Under the pieces are notes generated by a model. The model saw only the letters and a list, made by a program, of their open reading frames with translations, did no database searches and was not told where the DNA came from. The position numbers and the translations under genes are program-made. DNA of 64,000 bases. It comes from Bradyrhizobium tropiciagri. GTDB taxonomy: Bacteria > Pseudomonadota > Alphaproteobacteria > Rhizobiales > Xanthobacteraceae. Below, in pieces: positions 29,121 through 38,354 of this stretch; position 1 is the first letter of the stretch, and each line of letters opens with the position of its first letter. Location of the stretch: positions 56,807 through 120,806 of the forward strand of contig NZ_LFLZ01000024.1 in the NCBI RefSeq assembly GCF_001189845.1, written 5' to 3'.

Positions 29121-29534
29121 CGGTTCGAAAAAGGGATCTCGGCCGCGCAGAAAGCCGGCGTTACCTTCAAACATAGGTTCGCGTCCATCGCCGAAATCCG
29201 TTCGAGCAACGGTGAGTGGTGTCCAGCCGGCATCGTACCTGCGACGCCGGAGCTCTGCGGGAATGGGCGCAGCGACACTTTCAATTTTCGATGAGAGCCC
29301 GATTTCGGACGGGCGCCGCTGAGGATTCCTGCAACGACCGAGGCAGACTTCATCGTGGGAGCTGCGATTCCGAGATTTTAATTCCGACGCAGGATTGGTG
29401 GACGTTCGAGATGTTGCGATCTTGTCGCGCTACTCACGGTTCCGCAATTAATTGCTGATGTTCGCGGACGCGAGCGCTTAGCCATCATTCGTCCGGCAAA
29501 TGATTTGCCCCGATGGATGAATGAGGTAGCGCGC
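29121..29534. other. Non-coding gap before the nine-gene operon
   Basis: About 410 bases with no credible gene. It must contain the promoter of the amidase-importer-AprAB-like operon. Possible translated frames here lack ribosome-binding sites and protein-like composition. Confidence 0.5.
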
Positions 29535-30974
29535 ATGTCCGCTCAAAATGCTCCCTTGCCAGATCGAGCTTCGCGGCCGCGCGGGGCGGATGACATCGCT
29601 CTTCTTTCTGCAGCCGATCTGATCGAGCACTATCGGGCAGGAACGCTCTCGCCGGTGGAAGCAACGCAGGCGGTACTCGATCGCATTGGGCGTCTCGATC
29701 GCCATATCAACGCTTTCGCGCTGCTGGATGCTGATGCCGCCCGTGTGTCAGCGCGTCAATCCGAAATCCGCTGGCAACGTGGCGAGCCGCTTGGTCCGAT
29801 CGATGGCGTGCCGGTCGCCCTCAAGGATCTCATTCTCGCCAAGGGCTGGCCGACGCTGCGGGGCAGCCGGGCGATCGATCCGGCGCAAGACTGGAACGAG
29901 GATTCGCCTGCCACGGCCCGGCTGCGGGAGCAGGGCGCTGTGTTGCTCGGCAAGACGACAACATCGGAATTCGGTTGGAAGGGGCTCGGCGACAGTCCGT
30001 TGACCGGCGTCACGCGCAATCCCTGGAACATCGCGCACACGCCGGGCGGCAGTAGCGGCGGATCCGCGGCCGCCGCGGCGCTGAGTTTCGGGCCGCTGCA
30101 TGTTGCCACGGACGGCGGCGGTTCGACCCGGCTTCCGGCCGCACATAGTGGCGTGTTCGGGTTCAAGCCGACCTTTGGTCGCGTTCCCGTCTATCCGCCG
30201 TCGCAGAATGGAACGCTCTTCCACGTTACGCCGATGACACGCTCGGTTCGGGACGCGGCGTTGCTGCTCGACGTGATCGGGCGGCCAGACCTGCGCGACT
30301 GGACCGCGCTGCCGCCAGCCGAGATCTCCTGGAGAGCTGGGCTCGATCAAGGTGTCCGAGGCCTGCGCATCGCATTCAGTCCGAGGCTCGGCTACGCACA
30401 GATCGACCCGCAGATCGAGAAGATCATCACGGAGGCGGCCAACACGCTTGCCGGGCTCGGGGCGATCGTCGAGCAGGTCGATCCCGGTATCGAAGATCCC
30501 ATCGACCTCTTCCAGACCTTCTGGTTCGCGGGCGCAGCCAAGCTGCTGGCCTCGTTCGATCCGGCCCGTCGCGCCTTGGTCGAGCAGGGCTTGCAGGCTG
30601 TCGCCGAGAAGGGCCGAGCGATCGATGCCGTCACCTACCTGCAGGCAGTCGATCGCCGAGAGGCGCTCGGTCGACATTTCAATCGGTTCCATCAGGATTG
30701 GGATCTTCTGATCACACCCACCACGGCATATCCCGCTTCGGCGATCGACGCGTCGGAGGCCGATCTTGTGGAGCGGCCGATCCGCTCCCCCTTCACCTAT
30801 CCATTCAACCTGACCCAGCAGCCGGCAGCCTCGGTGCCGGCGGGCCTTACCGAGGCGGGATTGCCGGTGGGTCTGCAGATCGTCGGAGCGAAATTCGCTG
30901 ATACGACCGTTCTACGCGCAGCACGCGCCTTCGAGCAGGCAAGGCCATTCCCGCGCCCACAGGATCCGTCATGA
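29535..30974 (+). CDS. Amidase-signature hydrolase
   Basis: Amidase of 479 residues from ATG 29535, with GAGGTAG six bases upstream; an in-frame ATG at 29505 is possible. The Ser-cisSer-Lys triad is visible: lysine in GVPVALKDLILAK (about residue 92), the glycine/serine-rich HTPGGSSGGSAAAAA loop, and the nucleophile in ATDGGGSTRLPAAHSG. It hydrolyses amide bonds in the cytoplasm. First gene of a nine-gene operon running to 38354, with an ATGA overlap into a second amidase. Two amidases feeding an import system suggest that the imported compound carries an amide, carbamate or urea group. Confidence 0.9.
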   Translation: MSAQNAPLPDRASRPRGADDIALLSAADLIEHYRAGTLSPVEATQAVLDRIGRLDRHINAFALLDADAARVSARQSEIRWQRGEPLGPIDGVPVALKDLILAKGWPTLRGSRAIDPAQDWNEDSPATARLREQGAVLLGKTTTSEFGWKGLGDSPLTGVTRNPWNIAHTPGGSSGGSAAAAALSFGPLHVATDGGGSTRLPAAHSGVFGFKPTFGRVPVYPPSQNGTLFHVTPMTRSVRDAALLLDVIGRPDLRDWTALPPAEISWRAGLDQGVRGLRIAFSPRLGYAQIDPQIEKIITEAANTLAGLGAIVEQVDPGIEDPIDLFQTFWFAGAAKLLASFDPARRALVEQGLQAVAEKGRAIDAVTYLQAVDRREALGRHFNRFHQDWDLLITPTTAYPASAIDASEADLVERPIRSPFTYPFNLTQQPAASVPAGLTEAGLPVGLQIVGAKFADTTVLRAARAFEQARPFPRPQDPS

Positions 30975-32409
30975 CCGAGCAGCCCCAAAGCCTTGACCTC
31001 GAACTGCCGCAACTGGCGATCGCCTACGCCAGCGGAGCGTTAACGCCGTCGACCGTGGTCGAGCATATCCTGGACGACATCGCCCGCCGCGGCGCGGACG
31101 GCGTCTGGATCAGTGTCGTGGCGCGCGAGAACGCGCTGGCGCGAACCACATATCTTGAGTCGTTGCCGAGGCGCGAACGGCAGGCATTGCCGCTCTGGGG
31201 CGTTCCGTTCAGCGTGAAGGACTGCATCGACACGGTTGGGCTGCCGACCACGTCGGCCTGTCCGGAATTTTCCTATCAGCCGGCGAAGAATAATCCGGCA
31301 GTCGGACGGCTGCTGGCGGCGGGCGCCATTCTGATTGGAAAGACCAATATGGACCAGTTCGCGACCGGGCTGGTCGGGGTACGCTCGCCCTATGGTATTG
31401 CGCGCAATCCGTTCGATCCCGCCTACATTCCCGGTGGATCAAGTTCGGGCGCGGCGGTCTCGGTCTCGGCAGGACTGGTCAGCTTTGCTCTCGCGACTGA
31501 TACCGGTGGATCGGGACGGGTGCCGGCGGCCTTTAACAATGTTGTGGGACTGAAGCCGACGCGAGGATTGATCAGTGGTGTAGGATCGGTCGCGGCCTGC
31601 CGCTCAATCGAGACACTTTCAATCTTCGCGCTGACGGTCGGGGATGCGCAGGCGGCATTCGATGTCGCGCGGGGGTACGACGAGGAGGATCCGTTCTCGC
31701 GTACGGGGTTGCCAGCGGCAGCTCGTGCGTTACCGGCCGAATTCCGCTTTGGTATTCCCGCTTCGCCGTGGTTGGACTTCTTCGGCAATGCTGATGCGTC
31801 TGCGCTGTTCGGCGAGGCGGTCGCACGACTGGAACGTCTCGGAGGCCGCAAGGTCGAGGTTGATTACGCCCCATTCGCGGAGATCAACGATCTTCTGTTC
31901 AACGGGCCGTGGCTGGCGGATCGTTACGGCGCTCTGCGCCAGTTCGTCGACAGACAGCCAGATGCCCTGTTTCCGGTTACCCGCGACATCCTGCTTGGAG
32001 GGCGTGGCGTTTCCGGCGGAGAGGTCTTCGCAGCGCAGCAGCGGCTGAATATTCTGAAGCGCCAGATTGAGAAGCTCTGGAACGAGATCGACGTCATCGT
32101 CGTGCCGACCACCGGCACGATCTACCGCATCGATGAGGTCGCGGCCGATCCTATCACGCTCACGCCCGGCTCGGGACGTACACGAACTTCGTCAATCTGG
32201 CCGATCTTTCGGCGGTTGCCGTTCCCTCGGGGTTTCTGCCCAACGGCTTACCACAAGGCATCACGGTGATCGCCCCGGCTTTCGCCGATCATCATGCCGC
32301 TGCCCTGGCGCAGCGCTTTCACGACGCCGGCCTGCCGCTTGGTGCACGCCACGTGCGCCCGGCCGCGAGCCCGGTTCGTGCCCGCCGAGACAAGGAGACC
32401 ATATCGTGA
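30971..32409 (+). pseudogene. Second amidase (AtzF/allophanate-hydrolase-like), frameshifted near its end
   Basis: Amidase-signature protein with lysine in VPFSVKDCIDTVG, loop YIPGGSSSGAAVSV and nucleophile region ATDTGGSGRVPAAFNN. The frame is intact to EVAADPITLTP at about 32168, then runs off into a short unrelated tail ending at 32269. The adjacent frame continues with RLGTYTNFVNLADL ... GFLPNGLPQGITVIAP to a stop at 32409. That matches the amidase domain of allophanate hydrolases (ADPIALNSRLGTYTNF type) exactly if one base is restored after CCC. The restored end overlaps the SBP start by GTGA, supporting that the intact gene is ancestral. It lacks the C-terminal domain of full allophanate hydrolase. 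Confidence 0.82.
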
Positions 32410-33392
32410 CGTCTATTGCCGCCTTATTTGTCGGATCGAGCAGGCTCGCACGAGCCGCGGTTGTCGTGCTTGCGGCCGTGCTGTCGCTGGCGAGCGCGCC
32501 TTCACACGCTCAGGACATCACGATTGGTGAAGGGATTGCGCTCGGCTGGGGCCAGTTCTTCGTCGCCGACCATGACAAGACCTGGCAGAGGCAGGGGCTG
32601 GCGCCGAAGGTTTCGACGTTCGCCAGTGGCCGTCTGGTGCTGGACGCGCTGGTCGGTGGCGGCGTGGTGATCGGCACCGCGGCGGAAACGCCCGTGGTGT
32701 TCGCTACCCTGAACGGGCTACCGGTGCGCATTATCGGCACGTTGAACCGGCATGAACCCTTCGATCTCGTCGCCAGCAGGGACATCAAGACCACCAAGGA
32801 TATCAAGGGTCGGCGTATCGGCTATTCGCAGGGGACGAACGCGCACTATTACCTGTCGAAACTGCTCAAGCAGGAGGGTCTGGCGTGGTCGGACATCACC
32901 GCGGTCAGCCTAAATCCGGGCGATTTCGTCAGCAGCCTGGCAGGTGGTGCGATCGATGGGTTCATCTGGACGGAGCCGCACTTGTCGCAGGCGATCGCGC
33001 AAGGCCCGGACAGGTTCCACATCATTCGCTCGGAAGGCCTCTACAACACCTATTCAACAATCATCACGTTGCAATCGACAATCGACAGCAAGCCGGACCT
33101 GCTCGTCAAGGCAGTGAAGGCGCTGCTCGAGGCGGACGACAATATCAGGAAGGACCCTGATGCCGCGGCTACGCTGACCGCTGAACGCATCAAGCTTGAT
33201 CCCGCGATCGCAAAGGCGTTTTGGAAGCGGGCAAATTTCAAGCTCGAACTCGACAAGGCGTCGCTGGTGTCCCTGATGGAGGAGCAAGCGAAGTGGGCCG
33301 TCGACAGCAAGTTAGTCCGACCTGATGCCAAAATTCCGGACTTCAACACGGTGGTGGTGACATCCGTGCTGGATCGGGCGGGCCGGGAATAG
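32406..33392 (+). CDS. Sulfonate/nitrate-type ABC substrate-binding protein
   Basis: SBP of 328 residues starting at GTG 32406 (AAGGAG upstream, GTGA overlap with the restored amidase frame). The Sec signal peptide ends at about residue 37 (SAPSHAQD). Lobe features include FASGRLVLDALVGGGVVIGTAAETP and DIKGRRIGYSQGTNAHYYLSKLL. Belongs to the NMT1/SsuA/TauA group. Third gene of the nine-gene operon, with its own ATPase and permease following. Confidence 0.88.
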   Translation: MTSIAALFVGSSRLARAAVVVLAAVLSLASAPSHAQDITIGEGIALGWGQFFVADHDKTWQRQGLAPKVSTFASGRLVLDALVGGGVVIGTAAETPVVFATLNGLPVRIIGTLNRHEPFDLVASRDIKTTKDIKGRRIGYSQGTNAHYYLSKLLKQEGLAWSDITAVSLNPGDFVSSLAGGAIDGFIWTEPHLSQAIAQGPDRFHIIRSEGLYNTYSTIITLQSTIDSKPDLLVKAVKALLEADDNIRKDPDAAATLTAERIKLDPAIAKAFWKRANFKLELDKASLVSLMEEQAKWAVDSKLVRPDAKIPDFNTVVVTSVLDRAGRE

Positions 33393-33406
33393 GGTGGTCA
33401 ATCGGA

Positions 33407-34204
33407 ATGAATGCAAGGGTGGAGATCTCCTCGCAGACCGCCGTGGGTGAGCCGCTGATCGCCTGCGTCGAGCTGGGGCATGTCTACGATTCCGGCCGCG
33501 GCCGTACCACCGCGCTGGGCAGCATCTCGCTGACCGTCGATCGTGGCGAATTCGTTTGCGTTCTCGGGCCGAGCGGGTGCGGCAAGACCACGCTCCTCAA
33601 CATCCTGGCCGGCTTTGTCGTGCCTGCGCAGGGTTTTGTTCGCGTCGGTGGCCATGCGATCAACGGGCCGAGTTCCGAACGCGGCGTCGTGTTCCAGGAC
33701 TATTCCTTGTTCCCATGGCTGACGGCGCAGGCCAATGTCGAGTTCGGGCTCCGGATGGCGGGGCGCGCCGCACGCGAGCGAGCGAAGATTGCGCACGATC
33801 TGCTAGGGCTCGTCGGCCTGCCCGATGCAGGTGCGAAGTATCCTTTCGAACTGTCCGGCGGAATGAAACAGCGCATCGCCATCGCACGTGCGCTTGCGCC
33901 CCGTCCGTCGCTTCTGCTGATGGACGAGCCATTCGCGGCGCTGGATGCGATGACGCGCAGCTCCCTGCAAGCCAAGCTGGTCGAAATTCACCGGCAGGAG
34001 CGGCCAACCATCCTGTTCGTGACCCACAACATCGCCGAAGCGCTCGTGCTTGCGAGCCGGCTGATCGTGATGTCGCCGAACCCGGGACGGATCGTGGAGG
34101 ACATCCGGATCGATCTGCCGCGTCCGCGCCGTCGTACGGCGCCGCGCTTCAATGAGCTCTACGAGCACGTCGCACGGGCGATCGGCCTGGAAACGGCGGA
34201 GTAA
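33407..34204 (+). CDS. Sulfonate-type ABC transporter ATP-binding protein
   Basis: Nucleotide-binding subunit of 265 residues: Walker A GPSGCGKT, Q-loop FQDYSLFPW, signature LSGGMKQR, Walker B LLLMDEPFAALD, H-loop FVTHN. Fourteen bases after the SBP gene and four bases before the permease gene, so part of one transcript. Confidence 0.92.
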   Translation: MNARVEISSQTAVGEPLIACVELGHVYDSGRGRTTALGSISLTVDRGEFVCVLGPSGCGKTTLLNILAGFVVPAQGFVRVGGHAINGPSSERGVVFQDYSLFPWLTAQANVEFGLRMAGRAARERAKIAHDLLGLVGLPDAGAKYPFELSGGMKQRIAIARALAPRPSLLLMDEPFAALDAMTRSSLQAKLVEIHRQERPTILFVTHNIAEALVLASRLIVMSPNPGRIVEDIRIDLPRPRRRTAPRFNELYEHVARAIGLETAE

Positions 34205-34208
34205 GAGC

Positions 34209-35030
34209 ATGGCTTTCGGCGTCAGCCGCCACAGCGTCGCTGGCATCATCGGTACGCTCGCCTTCTTTGGCGCGTGGGAGGCGCTCAGCCGGAGCGGCCT
34301 CGTCAACAATGTGATGCTGCCCGCGCCGACCACGATCGTCCAGTCCGCATGGGAGTTGCTCATGACGGGCGAATTGCCGCGGCATCTCGGTGCCAGCTTG
34401 CTGCGGGCCGCGATCGGGTTCCTCGGCGGGTCGGTGCTTGGCGTGGCACTTGGTGTCGCGATGGCGCAATCGCCGCTGTTACACGGTACGATTAATCCCC
34501 TCGTGCAGATGTTTCGCGCGGTCCCGTCGCTTGCCTTCGTTCCGCTGGCGATTTTCTGGTTCGGCATTGGTGAGACGTCCAAGATATTCCTGATCGCGTG
34601 GGGCGTCTTTTTCCCGGTCTGGGTCAACACCTATATCGGCGTGCGCGACGTGAGCCCGCTGCTCGGACGGGCGGCAGCGAGTCTCGGCGCACGCGGTTGG
34701 CGCAACTTCGTCTACGTCGTCATACCCGGCGCGCTGCCGTTCATCATAGCCGGGCTTCGCGTCAGCCTGTCGGTTGCGCTGGTCGTTCTCGTGGCGGCGG
34801 AATTGGCCGGCGCAGCGTTCGGCGTAGGCTACCTGATCCAGATGTCGCAACAGGTATTTCGAGTCGATCAGATGTTCGTCGGGCTGATCGTGCTCGGCGG
34901 GATGGGTTTTGCGGCCGACCTCCTGTTTGAACGCGCGATCCGCAGGTTGCTGCCTTGGTACGGCGCCGAGCAGGTAGGACAGAGAGGCTCACAAATCGAG
35001 CAAGCCTCTGGTCGTCTGGTCACAAAATAG
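34209..35030 (+). CDS. Sulfonate-type ABC transporter permease
   Basis: Inner-membrane permease, 273 residues from ATG 34209, with GGAG upstream at the end of the ATPase gene. Six membrane segments starting at VAGIIGTLAFFGAWEAL; coupling loop AAASLGARGWRNFVYVVIPGALP. Completes the SBP-ATPase-permease set. A 69-base gap follows before the DUF971 gene, the largest within the operon, which may hold an internal promoter. Confidence 0.9.
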   Translation: MAFGVSRHSVAGIIGTLAFFGAWEALSRSGLVNNVMLPAPTTIVQSAWELLMTGELPRHLGASLLRAAIGFLGGSVLGVALGVAMAQSPLLHGTINPLVQMFRAVPSLAFVPLAIFWFGIGETSKIFLIAWGVFFPVWVNTYIGVRDVSPLLGRAAASLGARGWRNFVYVVIPGALPFIIAGLRVSLSVALVVLVAAELAGAAFGVGYLIQMSQQVFRVDQMFVGLIVLGGMGFAADLLFERAIRRLLPWYGAEQVGQRGSQIEQASGRLVTK

Positions 35031-35099
35031 CGAAAGCAATTTATTGCGCGCCAGAGGCGACGGCGCGGCCTACAAGCCGTGGCAAGAAGGAGAGGCGAC

Positions 35100-35393
35100 G
35101 TGCAACCATCCCAGGTAGAGCTATGCGAAGACGCAACGGCATTGGCGTTGACCTGGCCGGATTGCGGGATCCGGCAGGTTGATGCGGCGGCCTTGCGCCG
35201 AGCGAGCCGTGCGGCCAGCGAAATCCGTCGGCAGATCGAGGGCATCGAACTGGCGCTCCCCCCGGATCTTCACATCGCGGCGATCGAACCAATTGGGAAT
35301 TACGCGCTGCGGCTCCATTTTTCGGATGGCCATGACCGTGGAATCTACCCGTGGTCCTATTTGCGCGAGCTCGCCGGACAGCAGCCAGCTTGA
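35100..35393 (+). CDS. DUF971 domain protein
   Basis: Stand-alone DUF971 protein of 97 residues from GTG 35100, with GGAGAGG upstream. The domain end IEPIGNYALRLHFSDGHDRGIYPWSYLREL is diagnostic. DUF971 also forms the N-terminal domain of gamma-butyrobetaine hydroxylase, where it binds zinc, and occurs in stand-alone form near iron-sulfur proteins such as Mrp/ApbC. Nine bases before the AprA-like gene. A role in assembling or docking the flavoprotein/ferredoxin pair is possible but not shown. Confidence 0.85.
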   Translation: MQPSQVELCEDATALALTWPDCGIRQVDAAALRRASRAASEIRRQIEGIELALPPDLHIAAIEPIGNYALRLHFSDGHDRGIYPWSYLRELAGQQPA

Positions 35394-35402
35394 GGGTACA
35401 GT

Positions 35403-37139
35403 ATGGATGAGATCAAAAGTGGCCTGACGGAGGTCGTCTGCGACATCCTGGTGATCGGCGGGGGGACCGCCGGACCGATGGCGGCCTACAAGGCAAAGCG
35501 CCATAGTCCGGGGGCGCGTGTCGTTCTGCTCGAGAAGGCCAACGTCAAGCGCTCTGGTGCGATCGCGATGGGCATGGACGGGCTGAATAACGCGGTCGTC
35601 CCGGGCTACGCGACGCCGGAGCAGTACACCAAGGAGATTACGATCGCTAATGACGGCATCTGCGATCAGGCACCGGTGTACAAATATGCGTCACGCTGCT
35701 TTGAAATCATCCAGGAACTCGATGGCTTTGGCATCAAGTTCCAGAAGAATGAGAACGGCGATTTCGACGTCAAGAAAGTTCACCATCTCGGCTCTTACGT
35801 GCTGCCGATGCCGAACGGCGATACCGTCAAGAAGGCGCTTTATCGCCAGTTGCGCCGCGAGAAGGTGCTGATCTCGAACCGCTACATGGCGACACGGCTG
35901 TTGACTGGACGTGACGGACAGATCGCCGGTGCAATCGCCGTCAACACCCGCAGTGCCGAGTTTCTGGTGTTGCGTGCGAAGACCGTCATCCTGTGCGCCG
36001 GTGCCGCGGGCCGGTTGGGCTTGCCGCAATCGGGCTATCTCTGGGGCACTTACGAGAACGCTACGAATTCCGGCGACGGCTATGCCATGGCCTACCATGC
36101 CGGCGCCGCTCTCGCGAACCTTGAATGCTATCAGATCAATCCGTTGATCAAGGATTACAACGGCCCCGCCTGTGCATACGTGGCCGGTCCATTCGGAGCC
36201 TACACTACCAACAGCGAAGGCAACCGCTTCATCGAGTGCGACTACTGGTCGGGACAGATGATGCAGGAGTTCTATAACGAGCTGCAGTCCGGCAAGGGAC
36301 CCGTATTCCTTAAACTCAATCACCTGCACAGCGATACGATCGGCAAGATCGAGGCGGTCTTGCATCAGGTCGAGCGACCGTCACGGGGACGGTTCCACGA
36401 GAATCGAGGGACAAATTACCGCGAACGCATGATCGAGATGCATATTTCCGAGATCGGCTTCTGCTCTGGGCACAGTGCTTCGGGGGTCTACGTCGACGAA
36501 TTTGCGCATACCACGGTGCCGGGTCTCTATGCCGCCGGCGACATGGCAAGCGTCCCGCATAATTACATGCTCGGCGCCTTCACCAACGGGGCGGTGGCGG
36601 GCGAGCACGCGGCGGAAGTTGCAGCCAACATCGACCTCGCTGACTATGACGCCGCCGATGTCGATCGCGAGCAGCAACGCGTGCTGGCCGCGACACGACG
36701 GGAGGATGGCATTCCGCCAAACCAGCTCGAATACAAGACGCGACGCTTCGTGAATGACTATCTTCAGCCGCCGAAGGTGACCGCGAAAATGAAACTGGGG
36801 CAGGCCCGTTTCGCCGAAATCCGCGAGGATATGGAGAGCGCGATGGTGGTGCGTGACGCGCACGAACTGATGCGTTCACTGGAAGCGGCGTCGATCCTGG
36901 ATTGTGCCGAAATGGCGGCGTTTGCATCGCTGTTTCGTACCGAGAGCCGTTGGGGGCTCTATCATCACCGCGTCGAATATCCCGAGAAGAATGATGACGA
37001 CTGGTTCTGCCACAGCGTCCTGCGCAAGCGGGACGGACGGATGACCGCGGAGAAGCGACCGGTCGCGCCTTATATTGTGCCAATCGACGAATCCGAGCGC
37101 GCGGCATACGACCGCCAGCGCATCCGGCAGCACGCCTAG
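35403..37139 (+). CDS. AprA/FrdA-like FAD flavoprotein (AsfA-type candidate)
   Basis: Flavoprotein of 578 residues in the fumarate reductase/APS reductase alpha superfamily. The FAD dinucleotide site is CDILVIGGGTAGPMAAYKAK at residues 14-33, and the second FAD segment is GLYAAGDMASVPHNYMLGAF near residue 378. It is about 40 residues shorter than dissimilatory AprA, and its partner is an AprB-like ferredoxin 17 bases downstream. No dissimilatory sulfate genes (sat, dsr) are present, so classic APS reduction is unlikely. Gene order with an SBP/ABC importer recalls asfA (reductase) and asfB (ferredoxin) of sulfate-starvation-induced aryl desulphonation in Pseudomonas putida. That assignment is from memory of the gene cluster, not alignment. 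Confidence 0.85.
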   Translation: MDEIKSGLTEVVCDILVIGGGTAGPMAAYKAKRHSPGARVVLLEKANVKRSGAIAMGMDGLNNAVVPGYATPEQYTKEITIANDGICDQAPVYKYASRCFEIIQELDGFGIKFQKNENGDFDVKKVHHLGSYVLPMPNGDTVKKALYRQLRREKVLISNRYMATRLLTGRDGQIAGAIAVNTRSAEFLVLRAKTVILCAGAAGRLGLPQSGYLWGTYENATNSGDGYAMAYHAGAALANLECYQINPLIKDYNGPACAYVAGPFGAYTTNSEGNRFIECDYWSGQMMQEFYNELQSGKGPVFLKLNHLHSDTIGKIEAVLHQVERPSRGRFHENRGTNYRERMIEMHISEIGFCSGHSASGVYVDEFAHTTVPGLYAAGDMASVPHNYMLGAFTNGAVAGEHAAEVAANIDLADYDAADVDREQQRVLAATRREDGIPPNQLEYKTRRFVNDYLQPPKVTAKMKLGQARFAEIREDMESAMVVRDAHELMRSLEAASILDCAEMAAFASLFRTESRWGLYHHRVEYPEKNDDDWFCHSVLRKRDGRMTAEKRPVAPYIVPIDESERAAYDRQRIRQHA

Positions 37140-37156
37140 GGAGAAGCGGACGTCTC

Positions 37157-37390
37157 ATGCCAATTGCTCATACGCCAACCGCTGTTCCAGTTGTCGTCGA
37201 CGAGGCCAAATGCATTGCGGACAAGGGGTGCACGGTCTGCGTCGACGTCTGTCCGCTGGATGTGCTCCGGATCAGCGATCTCACCGGCAAGGCCTATATG
37301 AAATACGACGAGTGCTGGTACTGCATGCCCTGCGAGACTGATTGCCCGACCGGCGCCGTGACGGTCAACATTCCCTATCTGTTGCGCTGA
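37157..37390 (+). CDS. AprB-like dicluster ferredoxin
   Basis: Ferredoxin of 77 residues with two 4Fe-4S sites. The first is C-x5-C-x2-C-x3-CP (CIADKGCTVCVDVCP, residues 19-33); the second is CWYCMPCETDCPTGAV near residue 55. The spacing and the KAYMKYDECWYC stretch match AprB, in which the second cluster is preceded by KAYxxxxDxCW. It should pass electrons to or from the adjacent flavoprotein, probably as a heterodimer. Cytoplasmic; no signal. Confidence 0.9.
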   Translation: MPIAHTPTAVPVVVDEAKCIADKGCTVCVDVCPLDVLRISDLTGKAYMKYDECWYCMPCETDCPTGAVTVNIPYLLR

Positions 37391-37391
37391 C

Positions 37392-38354
37392 ATGACCTTG
37401 TTCGAGCCATTCGAAGCGTTCGGCGATCTCGAAGAGATTGCTGAGCGGCTAGCCAGTGAAGATCCATCGGTGCGCCGACTGGCGGTGCTTGATCTCGTGG
37501 AGACGTCGAGTGGCGAGGCGGTTCCGTTGCTGGCGGGTGCCATCCTCGACGCTGAACCGGTGGTGCGCCAGCAGGCCGCGCAGGCGCTTGGCGAGTTTGA
37601 TGGCATCGACGTTGCCAAGGCCCTGATCGGCGCCGTACCTGACCCCGTGGCGGAGGTCGCCCGGGCGGCCGCCGACAGCCTTGCCGAACTCCGCGATCCC
37701 GAGGCGAGTGGCGTCCTCCTGCCACTAGTTACTCATCCGGCCGCTTTTGTGCGTGCGGCGGTTTTTCGGGCACTGAAGGCACTCCAGGTCGATGCATCGC
37801 TCGGTCCCGCGATCACAGGAATTGGTGACGACGATCCCGGCGTGCGTGTGCAGGCCGTCGGAGTAATCGGCTATCTCAAGAAGACTGAAACCCTGCCATC
37901 CTTGATCAGCGCAACGCGGGACAAATCGGCGGATGTCCGGCTTGCGGCCGTCAACGCGCTGTCGTTTGCTCGCAATGAGGTCGCGGCTCAGGCCGCAGCC
38001 GCCGCGCTTTCGGATTCGGAGTGGCAGGTCCGGGCTGCTGCGGCGGAAGCGATTGGGCGGATCGGTCAGGCTTCAGCGGCGGGCGCGCTGATTGCTTCGC
38101 TCGCCGACAACTACTGGCAAGTCCGTCAGAAGGCGTTGCAAAATCTTGGCCGGCTGCGCGTTCGGGACGGGATCGAAGCTATTGTTGCCTTCCTTGACGA
38201 CGAGCTGCCTTCGTTGCGCAAGGATGCCGCCGCGGCGCTCGGTGATATCGCCGACCCACGCTCGCGCGACGCCCTCACGCGGCATACTGGCGACGCGGAT
38301 CCTGATGTTCGAAAGACGGTGATCTGGGCGCTTGGCCAGATTGGCGGCGGCTGA
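37392..38354 (+). CDS. HEAT-repeat protein
   Basis: Protein of 320 residues made almost entirely of about nine to ten HEAT/PBS-lyase-type repeats of 31 residues, with repeated patterns such as DPSVRRLAVLDLV, EPVVRQQAAQALGEF, SEWQVRAAAAEAIGRIG and DPDVRKTVIWALGQIG. No catalytic motif seen. Such alpha-solenoids act as scaffolds or as chaperone-like lyase relatives. Starts one base after the ferredoxin gene ends, so it is tightly tied to the flavoprotein pair and may hold them to the importer or to a substrate enzyme. Its stop codon touches the stop of the convergent Crp/Fnr gene with no gap. Confidence 0.88.
   Translation: MTLFEPFEAFGDLEEIAERLASEDPSVRRLAVLDLVETSSGEAVPLLAGAILDAEPVVRQQAAQALGEFDGIDVAKALIGAVPDPVAEVARAAADSLAELRDPEASGVLLPLVTHPAAFVRAAVFRALKALQVDASLGPAITGIGDDDPGVRVQAVGVIGYLKKTETLPSLISATRDKSADVRLAAVNALSFARNEVAAQAAAAALSDSEWQVRAAAAEAIGRIGQASAAGALIASLADNYWQVRQKALQNLGRLRVRDGIEAIVAFLDDELPSLRKDAAAALGDIADPRSRDALTRHTGDADPDVRKTVIWALGQIGGG

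Noticed and set aside
29535..32409. Urea carboxylase/allophanate pathway
   Set aside because: The second amidase resembles the allophanate hydrolase amidase domain, but no urea carboxylase or C-terminal allophanate domain is present.
35403..37390. True dissimilatory APS reductase (AprAB)
   Set aside because: No sat, dsr, qmo or other sulfate-reduction or sulfur-oxidation genes nearby and the alpha-like subunit is shorter; treated as AprAB-like only.
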